64,000 nt of DNA from Pontibacter ummariensis (GTDB lineage: Bacteria; Bacteroidota; Bacteroidia; Cytophagales; Hymenobacteraceae): contig NZ_FZOQ01000005.1 in NCBI RefSeq assembly GCF_900188175.1, forward strand, positions 124,001 to 188,000, given 5' to 3'. Shown in pieces: positions 57,455 to 64,000 of this stretch. How positions within the stretch are numbered: position 1 is the stretch's first letter; each line of letters opens with the position of its first letter. The translations under genes and the position numbers were made by a program. The notes under the pieces were generated by a model, which did not search any database, was not told the DNA's origin, and saw only the letters and a list, made by a program, of their open reading frames with translations.

Positions 57455-58075
57455 ATGAAACGACCATTAAGGCTGATTATAGGGGCTGGCATTGCGCTGG
57501 TGCTGTTTTACTTTGTGCAGGAAGTGTTCTTCAACGAGGATAATTACCTGAAGCCCCTCTTGCAGGAACGAAAGGACAAGGACTTGTCTTTTCGGAGCCG
57601 TGCCAATAGCCCATTTACCGACGAAGGGCGTCGCGCCTTTACAAATCTTACCTACTATGAGCCGGACCTGGACTACCGCGTGCAGGCGAAGGTGGAGCCG
57701 CCGGCTCAGCAAGACACATTGCTGATTACCCTTACCAACGGGAGTTATGAGCCTTATCTGCGGTATGGCATCGCGACCTTTGAAATAGAGGGGCAGCCGC
57801 AGCAGTTGACGCTCTACAAAAAGCTGAGTGGCGATGAAGGCAAGCTTTTCGTGCCTTTTACGGATAAGACAAACGGCTTTGAGACGTATGGAGGCGGGCG
57901 TTACCTGGACGTGCCTTACGAGGAGGGTGACAAAACTGTGGTGCTGGACTTTAACCGTGCCTATAGCCCTTTTTGTGCCTTTAACCCGGAGTACGTGTGC
58001 CCGGTGCCTCCCAAGGATAACCGCTTAAGCATCGCCATTCCGGCAGGGGAGAAAACCTACGAAGCAGCACACTAA
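57455..58075 (+). CDS. DUF1684 protein with N-terminal membrane anchor
   Basis: 206 residues with an N-terminal hydrophobic segment (LRLIIGAGIALVLFYFVQEV) and the DUF1684 core: the lysine-aspartate start LLQERKDKDLSFRSRANSPF, LTYYEPDLDYRVQAKVEP, FVPFTDKTNGFETYGGGRYL and NRAYSPFCAFNPEYVCPVPP. The function is unknown. It is the last gene before pheT. Confidence 0.88.
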   Translation: MKRPLRLIIGAGIALVLFYFVQEVFFNEDNYLKPLLQERKDKDLSFRSRANSPFTDEGRRAFTNLTYYEPDLDYRVQAKVEPPAQQDTLLITLTNGSYEPYLRYGIATFEIEGQPQQLTLYKKLSGDEGKLFVPFTDKTNGFETYGGGRYLDVPYEEGDKTVVLDFNRAYSPFCAFNPEYVCPVPPKDNRLSIAIPAGEKTYEAAH

Positions 58076-58287
58076 TGTTGCCGCAGGACTTGTAGATAAA
58101 GGACAGGCCAGGTAAGTTCAGGCAGCAGGCACAGATAATTCTTAAGCCTTTTGTCCAGCAGTCCGTTGTCTTTCCGCCTAAATTTTCTTTCCTCAAAAGT
58201 CTTTCATCCTGTAAGAGAATTATCCTTAATTTTGAAAAACATGGGCCTGTCGTAAGGAGGCCTTTTTATAGATCAACAGAAAAGAAC

Positions 58288-60708
58288 ATGCTGATTTCAT
58301 TCGACTGGCTGAAACAACTTATTTCGATAGATAAACCCGCTGAGGAGGTAGGCGCTTTGCTAACCGGCGCCGGCCTGGAAGTAGAGGGTATCCATACGTT
58401 TGATGTGGTACAGGGAGGCCTGGAGGGCATTGTGATCGGGGAAGTACTTACCTGCGAATCGCATCCGGATGCAGACCGCTTAAGAATTACCACAGTAGAC
58501 ATCGGTACAGGTACCCCTTCGCAGATCGTTTGCGGTGCGCCCAACGTAGCTGCAGGGCAGAAAGTAGTGGTAGCCACTGTAAATAGCACGCTTTACCCTG
58601 CAGAGGGGGAGCCTTTCAAGATAAAGAAGTCCAAGATACGCGGGGCTGTTTCGGAGGGCATGATCTGTGCCGAGGATGAAATTGGTATCGGGCAGTCCCA
58701 TGCTGGCATTATGGTGTTGGACACGGACCTGCCAAACGGTACTCCTGCCGCCCAGTTCTTTGGCCTGGGTTCTGATAAAGTCTTCGAGATCGGCCTGACG
58801 CCGAACCGGGCGGATGCCGCTTCGCACTATGGCGTGGCCCGCGACTTACATGCGCTACTAAAAGAGCCTGTCATGCTGCCTAAAGTAGCTGACTTTAAAG
58901 TAAACAACACCACCAGACCCATTGCGGTAGAGGTAAAGAGCCCCGAAGCCTGCCCGCGCTATGCCGGTGTAACCTTATCAGGGCTTACAGTAGGTCCATC
59001 GCCAGAGTGGATGCAAAAGCGTCTGCGTGCCATTGGTTTGTCACCGATCAATAACGTGGTGGACGTGACCAACTACGTGTTGCATGAGTTGGGCCAGCCG
59101 CTCCATGCCTTTGATGCCGACAAGATCAAAGGAAACAAGGTTGTCGTGCAGACAGTGGAGGAGGATACAGTGTTCACGACACTGGATGGGGTAGAGCGCA
59201 AGCTAAAGGCCTCGGACCTGATGATCTGTAATGCAGCGGAGCCGATGGCCATTGGTGGTATTTTTGGTGGGCTGGTGTCTGGCGTAACAGAGGAGACAAC
59301 AAGTGTTTTCATTGAGAGCGCTTACTTCTCTCCGGATTGGGTACGCAAAACAGGAATGGTGCATGGCCTGAAGACCGATGCCTCTTTCCGTTTTGAGCGG
59401 GGAACAGACCCGCACATGGTACTTCATGCGCTAAAGCGCGCTGCCTTGTTGATGCAGGAAGTAGCCGGTGGTGAGATCAGTTCTGAGATCGTAGACGTGT
59501 ACCCGAACCCGATCGAGAACCGGGAGATCAGGCTAAGCATCGAGCGTGCGCACACGCTTATCGGGCAGCACATTGGGGCAGCGCGCATCAAAGAGATTCT
59601 AACAGACCTCGGCATCCAGATCACCAATGAAACCGACACGCACCTGTCGCTGTCGGTGCCGCCTTATAAAGTGGATGTAACCCGCGAGGCCGATGTGGTG
59701 GAGGAGATCCTGCGCATCTACGGCTTCAACAACATAGAGATGGATGAGAACCTGGCTACTTCTTACCTGGCTAAGTTCCCGAGACCATATGCCGAGAACG
59801 TGATGGAGACCATTATGAACTACATTTCGGCGAATGGCTTCCATGAGATCATCACCAACTCTATCAGCAACTCCAAGTACTACGAAGCGACCGGGGAGGA
59901 GGAGACAAAAGACTTGGTACACGTGGTGAACTATAACTCCGAAGATCTGGATGTGCTGCGCAAGAGCATGGTGTACTCTGGTCTGGAGGTATTGCGCCGC
60001 AACATTAACCGCCGTCAGCGTGACCTGAAGCTCTTTGAACTAGGTAAGATCTACGAACTGCTGGAGGATGGCAGTACCAAAGAGAGCCGCAAACTGGCGT
60101 TTTACATGGTAGGCAACACCACTGCCGAAAGCTGGAAGCAGGCCAGTATGAAAGCTTCTTTCCACGATTTGGCTGGTGTGGTACAGAACGTGCTGCGCAA
60201 GCTGAATGCCGGGGACTATGAAGCACAGGCGCTGGAGCCGAACAGCCACATGCGCCAGGGCGTGGCTTACGTGAAGAACGGCACGGTGATCGCGGAGCTA
60301 GGTCCGCTGGATGCCGGCCTGACCCGCCGCTTGGAAGTAAAAGAGCAGGTATGGTATGCGGAGCTGAACTGGGACTACCTGCTGAAGAAGTACAAGGATA
60401 ACCTGGTGGCCGGAGAGCTGCCGAAGTTCCCGGAGGTACGCCGCGACCTGTCGCTGGTGCTGGATAAGAACGTTAGCTTTGATCAGGTCAAACAGGTGGC
60501 CTTTAAAGTGGAGCGGAAGCTGTTGCACGAGGTGAATGTGTTTGACGTGTATGAAGGAAACAAGATAGAGGAAGGCAAAAAAGCCTATGCCCTCAGCTTC
60601 ACGTTGCTGGACAAACAGCAAACCCTGACCGATAAGGTGATCGATAATACCATGAATCGCCTGATGCAACAATTTGAGAAGCAGCTGGGAGCTTTTATCC
60701 GCAAATAG
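58288..60708 (+). CDS. pheT: Phenylalanine-tRNA ligase beta subunit
   Basis: 806 residues, the full length of bacterial PheT. The N-terminal ISFDWLKQLISIDKPAEEVG is followed by the tRNA-binding domain (SHPDADRLRITTVDIGTGTP region), the B3/B4 and B5 domains, the catalytic-core-like region and the C-terminal FDX-ACB anticodon-binding domain (LPKFPEVRRDLSLVLDKNV, VFDVYEGNKIEEGKKAYALS). With PheS it charges tRNA-Phe. Confidence 0.97.
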   Translation: MLISFDWLKQLISIDKPAEEVGALLTGAGLEVEGIHTFDVVQGGLEGIVIGEVLTCESHPDADRLRITTVDIGTGTPSQIVCGAPNVAAGQKVVVATVNSTLYPAEGEPFKIKKSKIRGAVSEGMICAEDEIGIGQSHAGIMVLDTDLPNGTPAAQFFGLGSDKVFEIGLTPNRADAASHYGVARDLHALLKEPVMLPKVADFKVNNTTRPIAVEVKSPEACPRYAGVTLSGLTVGPSPEWMQKRLRAIGLSPINNVVDVTNYVLHELGQPLHAFDADKIKGNKVVVQTVEEDTVFTTLDGVERKLKASDLMICNAAEPMAIGGIFGGLVSGVTEETTSVFIESAYFSPDWVRKTGMVHGLKTDASFRFERGTDPHMVLHALKRAALLMQEVAGGEISSEIVDVYPNPIENREIRLSIERAHTLIGQHIGAARIKEILTDLGIQITNETDTHLSLSVPPYKVDVTREADVVEEILRIYGFNNIEMDENLATSYLAKFPRPYAENVMETIMNYISANGFHEIITNSISNSKYYEATGEEETKDLVHVVNYNSEDLDVLRKSMVYSGLEVLRRNINRRQRDLKLFELGKIYELLEDGSTKESRKLAFYMVGNTTAESWKQASMKASFHDLAGVVQNVLRKLNAGDYEAQALEPNSHMRQGVAYVKNGTVIAELGPLDAGLTRRLEVKEQVWYAELNWDYLLKKYKDNLVAGELPKFPEVRRDLSLVLDKNVSFDQVKQVAFKVERKLLHEVNVFDVYEGNKIEEGKKAYALSFTLLDKQQTLTDKVIDNTMNRLMQQFEKQLGAFIRK

Positions 60709-60712
60709 TGTT

Positions 60713-61009
60713 ATGGCAAAAGAAAAGCAACTACAACAGCTCCAGCATATTGAAAATAAGCTGCGTAAGCTCCTGACCCATTATACCGAGGTGCAGCAGC
60801 GGCTGGCCCAGGCCCAGGAGGAAATTAAGTTTCTGGAGGGCTTAGTGGAGGAGAAAGAACAGCAGATAAAAAATTTTCAAAATCAGGAGAATATTGTTAA
60901 AATTGTAGACACGATAGCAGGAAACCCTGCGAATTCGACAGAGTTAAAGCTCAAACTAAACGAATATATTAGGGAAATCGATAAGTGTATCGCTTACCTA
61001 CAGGACTGA
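60713..61009 (+). CDS. Small coiled-coil protein upstream of zapA
   Basis: 98 residues from ATG 60713, four bases after the pheT stop, so it is probably translated from the pheT message. The first 60 residues form a coiled coil (LQHIENKLRKLLTHYTEVQQ, RLAQAQEEIKFLEGLVEEK), followed by a conserved IVKIVDTIAGNPANSTELKL. Commonly found before zapA in Bacteroidota. A role with ZapA in cell division is likely from conserved position. Confidence 0.85.
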   Translation: MAKEKQLQQLQHIENKLRKLLTHYTEVQQRLAQAQEEIKFLEGLVEEKEQQIKNFQNQENIVKIVDTIAGNPANSTELKLKLNEYIREIDKCIAYLQD

Positions 61010-61088
61010 GCAAGAGCATGTAAGGAGCCTTCGGGCTCCGAAAGCTATGAAAGCACCTGAGCAAGCACTACCATAAACTACGCAACGG

Positions 61089-61376
61089 ATGGGTGAATTA
61101 TCTATAAAAATCCGCATCGCAGAACGCGAGTATCCGATGCGAGTGAAGGAAGAGGAAGAAGAAAGAATTCGTGTTGTTGGAAAGGTCCTGAACGAGCGCA
61201 TGCGCTTTTACAAGGATCAGTTTGGGATACAGGACAAGCAGGATCTGCTGGCTATGGTGGCGTTTGAGACGATGGCCGAGAAGATGAAGCTGGAGGATGA
61301 GAAAACCTCCCATGTATCCGACATAGGCCAACAGCTGAATGTTTTGGACGAACTTTTATCATCGGCAAGTAAGTAG
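61089..61376 (+). CDS. zapA: Cell division protein ZapA
   Basis: 95 residues of the ZapA fold: LSIKIRIAEREYPMRVKEEE, EERIRVVGKVLNERMRFYKD, DLLAMVAFETMAEKMKLEDE. ZapA cross-links FtsZ filaments at the division ring. It sits between the coiled-coil gene and rny, an arrangement common in the phylum. Confidence 0.92.
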   Translation: MGELSIKIRIAEREYPMRVKEEEEERIRVVGKVLNERMRFYKDQFGIQDKQDLLAMVAFETMAEKMKLEDEKTSHVSDIGQQLNVLDELLSSASK

Positions 61377-61380
61377 CCTT

Positions 61381-61461
61381 TGTAGCATTCCGGCGCACTG
61401 CTTAACACCCAACGTTTAGGCCCAAGGCCTTACCTGTCTTATTTAGCAAGGCACTGCTATA
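61381..61461 (+). ncRNA. Candidate small structured RNA between zapA and rny (6S-like?)
   Basis: The gap folds into one long interrupted hairpin: an outer stem TGTAGCA/TGCTATA (61381-61387 with 61455-61461), a middle stem GCTTAA/TTTAGC with one mismatch (61400-61405 with 61442-61447) and an apical AGGCC/GGCCT stem (61418-61422 with 61426-61430). It is followed by GTTTTTAG, a possible terminator tail. A long hairpin with internal bubbles next to zapA resembles 6S RNA, which lies next to zapA in other bacteria. No consensus was compared, so the identity is tentative. Confidence 0.35.
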
Positions 61462-61490
61462 GTTTTTAGTTAACCCAAAAACGTATAGTT

Positions 61491-63089
61491 ATGCCCGATA
61501 TCCTTTATTTAGTATTAACAGCCATCGTAGCGCTCGGAGTGGGCGTGTTCATTGGGCGATCGCTGCTGCAGAAAGTGTACAAGCAGCAGGAGGAAGAGGC
61601 ACGCCAGCGCGCCAAGAACATTGTCCGTGAGGCGGAGATCAATGCCGAGAGTATTAAGAAAGACCGCATCCTGGAGGCCAAGGAAAAGTACCTGAAGCTG
61701 AAGTCGGAGTTTGAGGAGGAGATGAGCAAGAAAAAGAACATCATCATCCAGAACGAAAACAAGGTAAAGCAGCGCGAACAGCAGGTGCAGAAGCAAATGG
61801 AGCAGGCCAAGCGCCTGGAAGCAGACCTGCACAAAGAGAAAGAGCAGCTAACCGCGCAGGTAGACAAAGAAAAAGAGCACCTGCATACCCAACTGGAGCA
61901 GCTTAAGAAGCGCAAAGAGGAGGTAGAGCAGCAGCACAAGGAAATAGTGGGGCAGCTCGAGAAGATCGCCGGCCTGACGGCTTCCGAAGCCCGCGAGCAG
62001 CTGGTGGAGGCCCTCAAAAACGAGGCACAGACACAGGCCTCTTCGCACATCAAAGATGTGGTGGCACAGGCCAAGCTTACCGCTACCAAAGAGGCGAAGA
62101 AGATCGTGATCGAGACCATCCAGCGCACGGCCGCGGAGCATGCCATCGAGAACTGCGTGTCGGTGTTCAACATCGAAAGCGACGACATCAAGGGCAAGAT
62201 CATCGGCCGGGAAGGCCGTAACATCCGCGCCCTGGAGGCGGCCACAGGCGTGGAGATCATTGTGGACGACACCCCGGAGGCCATCATTATCTCTGGCTTT
62301 GACCCGGTTCGCCGTGAGATCGCACGTCTGTCCTTGCACCGCCTGGTAGCCGATGGCCGTATTCACCCGGCTCGTATTGAGGAGGTGGTTTCCAAAACCC
62401 GTAAAAACATCGAAGAGGAGATCGTGGAGATTGGTGAGCGTACTGCCATTGATTTAGGTATCCATGGACTGCACCCTGAGCTGATCAAGATGGTGGGCCG
62501 CATGCGTTTCCGCTCATCTTATGGGCAGAACCTGTTGCAGCACTCCCGTGAGGTAGCCAACCTCTGCGCCACCATGGCGGCTGAGCTGGGCCTGAACGTG
62601 AAGCATGCGAAGCGTGCCGGTCTGTTACACGACATTGGCAAAGTAACGCCAGACGAGCCGGAACTGCCACACGCCATCATCGGTATGGAGCTGGCCAAGA
62701 AGTACAAAGAGCATCCGGATGTGTGCAACGCCATTGGGGCGCACCACGATGAGGTTGAAATGACAGCCATGATTTCTCCGTTAGTGCAGGCTTGCGACGC
62801 CATTTCCGGTTCTAGACCAGGCGCCCGTCGTGAGATCATGGAGTCTTACATCAAGCGTCTGAAGGAGCTGGAAGAAGCCGCCGTGTCGTTCGACGGTGTA
62901 AACCAGTGCTACGCCATCCAAGCCGGCCGTGAGCTGCGCGTGATGGTAGATGCCGATAACGTGACAGATGAAAGAGCAGCACAGCTTTCTTTTGATATCT
63001 CCCAAAAGATCGAAAAAGAAATGCAGTACCCTGGTCAGATAAAGATTACCGTTATCCGGGAAATGCGTGCCATCAGTTATGCCAAGTAA
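61491..63089 (+). CDS. rny: Ribonuclease Y
   Basis: 532 residues. An N-terminal membrane segment (about 1-22), a long coiled coil (25-200) rich in Glu, Lys and Gln, a KH domain near 215-275 ([20 protein letters not shown]) and an HD domain near 335-430 ([29 protein letters not shown]). RNase Y starts mRNA decay at the membrane. Confidence 0.96.
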   Translation: MPDILYLVLTAIVALGVGVFIGRSLLQKVYKQQEEEARQRAKNIVREAEINAESIKKDRILEAKEKYLKLKSEFEEEMSKKKNIIIQNENKVKQREQQVQKQMEQAKRLEADLHKEKEQLTAQVDKEKEHLHTQLEQLKKRKEEVEQQHKEIVGQLEKIAGLTASEAREQLVEALKNEAQTQASSHIKDVVAQAKLTATKEAKKIVIETIQRTAAEHAIENCVSVFNIESDDIKGKIIGREGRNIRALEAATGVEIIVDDTPEAIIISGFDPVRREIARLSLHRLVADGRIHPARIEEVVSKTRKNIEEEIVEIGERTAIDLGIHGLHPELIKMVGRMRFRSSYGQNLLQHSREVANLCATMAAELGLNVKHAKRAGLLHDIGKVTPDEPELPHAIIGMELAKKYKEHPDVCNAIGAHHDEVEMTAMISPLVQACDAISGSRPGARREIMESYIKRLKELEEAAVSFDGVNQCYAIQAGRELRVMVDADNVTDERAAQLSFDISQKIEKEMQYPGQIKITVIREMRAISYAK

Positions 63090-63115
63090 GCTTACCCCTG
63101 ATATAAATTAAGGTT

Positions 63116-63147
63116 AACCGCCTGCCGCTCTCGTGGCAGGCGGTTTT
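63116..63147 (+). terminator. Terminator after rny
   Basis: AACCGCCTGCC and GGCAGGCGGTT are perfect complements around GCTCTCGT, followed by TTGTTTT. It lies 27 bases after the rny stop. Confidence 0.85.
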
Positions 63148-63233
63148 GTTTTGCAGGAGCAGTAAAAAGAGGGCAGGGGCTCTCTTCTTTTCTGATTTTA
63201 TACTATACTTGTTCTTGCTAAACCCCGAAGCCC

Positions 63234-64000
63234 ATGGCGCTCCCTTACAACAGAATTATTATTAAGATTGGCTCAAACGTGCTCACCCAGGCGAATGGCA
63301 TGCCGGACCTGGACAGAATAGCGCACCTGGTAGAGCAGATCACCGAGATAAAAAAGCAGGGCAAAGAGGTAATCCTGGTTTCCTCGGGGGCTGTGGCATC
63401 GGGTAGGAGCCTGGTCACCGTTTCTGAAAAGTTCGATGCTGTGGCTACCCGGCAATTACTGGCAGCAGTGGGGCAGGTAAAACTTATTAACACCTATACT
63501 GCACTGTTTGGGAAGCATGATCTGGTGTGCGCGCAAGTACTCGTAACGAAAGAGGACTTCCGCGACAGGCAGCATTACCAGAACATGCAGAACTGCTTTC
63601 AGGTCCTGTTGCAGCACCACATCATCCCGATCGTTAATGAGAATGATGTGGTGTCGGTTACAGAGCTGATGTTTACGGATAATGACGAGTTGGCTGGTTT
63701 GGTTGCTTCCGCCTTGAACGCCGACGCCCTGCTTATTCTCTCGAACGTGGACGGCATCTACAACGGGAATCCGAAGGAGGAGGGGACGAAGGTGATAGAA
63801 GAGATAGGCCATGATGCCACGGACCTGGCCTCCTTTATCAGCACGCAGCGTTCGCAGTTCGGCAGAGGCGGCATGCTGACCAAAAGCTACATGGCCCGCA
63901 AAGTGGCCGCTTTAGGCATTGCAGTGCACATTGCTAACGGCACAACCCAAAACGTGCTGACCCGCTTATTAGATGAGGAGTTGATCAACACCAGGTTTAC
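63234..64000 (+). CDS. proB: Glutamate 5-kinase, 3' end outside window
   Basis: Frame open from ATG 63234 to the window edge, 255 residues. The amino-acid kinase fold is clear: YNRIIIKIGSNVLTQANG, EVILVSSGAVASGRSLV, VNENDVVSVTELMFTDNDEL, and LLILSNVDGIYNGNPKE. The enzyme carries out the first step of proline synthesis, phosphorylating glutamate with ATP. A C-terminal PUA domain, present in many ProB proteins, would lie beyond the window or be absent. Confidence 0.92.
   Translation, partial: MALPYNRIIIKIGSNVLTQANGMPDLDRIAHLVEQITEIKKQGKEVILVSSGAVASGRSLVTVSEKFDAVATRQLLAAVGQVKLINTYTALFGKHDLVCAQVLVTKEDFRDRQHYQNMQNCFQVLLQHHIIPIVNENDVVSVTELMFTDNDELAGLVASALNADALLILSNVDGIYNGNPKEEGTKVIEEIGHDATDLASFISTQRSQFGRGGMLTKSYMARKVAALGIAVHIANGTTQNVLTRLLDEELINTRF

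Noticed and set aside
61010-61088. GGAGCC-TTCG-GGCTCC hairpin at 61022 as a terminator
   Set aside because: The tetraloop hairpin is real, but no T-tract follows and zapA starts shortly after. It may be a leader hairpin.
1-64000. tRNA or rRNA genes, or an att site at a tRNA
   Set aside because: No cloverleaf-like segment or rRNA fragment was recognised while reading. A dedicated search would be needed to be sure.

Overview
The window looks like a piece of a Bacteroidota chromosome, most likely a Cytophagales/Hymenobacteraceae bacterium of the Pontibacter type. This assignment rests on Bacteroidetes-style conjugation genes (DUF4133, DUF4134, DUF4138, TraJ/K/M/N), a promoter of the TTG-N20-TANNTTTG type, weak Shine-Dalgarno signals, and a moderately GC-rich housekeeping block (pheT, zapA, rny, proB). 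About the first 46 kb is a mobile element of conjugative-plasmid type. From about 46.2 kb to the right end the genes are ordinary chromosomal genes. No attachment site or tRNA junction was found, and the left end of the element lies outside the window.

Layout. At 1-3.2 kb two operons diverge from a perfect 21-bp inverted repeat. The leftward one encodes a two-repeat UPF0339/DUF1508 protein with a glycine-rich tail and then a ubiquitin-conjugating-enzyme-like (E2) protein, probably fused to an E1 that runs off the window. The rightward one encodes a sigma-70-like protein, a 119-residue protein and an ImmA/IrrE metallopeptidase. I do not recognise this combination as a named system, and it is the best candidate here for something undescribed. 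At 3.3-7.3 kb are accessory genes (TOPRIM/DUF3991, DUF4099/DUF3945, M23 peptidase, XRE regulator). At 7.3-21.6 kb is a full leftward transfer operon: coupling protein, TraN, TraM, TraK, TraJ, VirB4-type TraG, DUF4133, DUF4134, ParA-like TraA, relaxase and MobC-like protein. At 21.6-29.4 kb is the replication and partition core: heptamer arrays, seven 16-bp iterons, a replication initiator, ParA with a putative ribbon-helix-helix partner, and a primase-helicase fusion.

At 29.7-46.1 kb is cargo: an OmpA/TSP3 lipoprotein, a Y-family DNA polymerase, two HigBA toxin-antitoxin pairs, a Gabija anti-phage system, a broken fic gene, a serine recombinase with a candidate res site, a divergent DUF3800-like protein, an IS110-family insertion sequence with a candidate bridge RNA, and a UvsE endonuclease.

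An unexpected feature ties the element together. Many intergenic regions from 4.3 to 46.1 kb carry arrays of a degenerate unit (GTTTACT/AGTAAAC-like) phased every 9 bp. They lie upstream of the small DNA-binding protein gene, parA, the primase gene and others, which suggests a dispersed partition centromere and co-regulator, as known for RHH-type partition proteins. Two further arrays with a 7-bp phase flank the mobilization genes.

At 46.2-64 kb are a secreted carboxypeptidase-regulatory-domain protein, a lipoprotein, a metallophosphoesterase, RadC, YwbE, a DJ-1/PfpI protein, an atypical pyruvate kinase, a GH2 lipoprotein, an SRPBCC protein, a ketoacyl synthase III, a DUF1684 protein, pheT, a coiled-coil protein, zapA, a small structured RNA candidate, rny and the start of proB.
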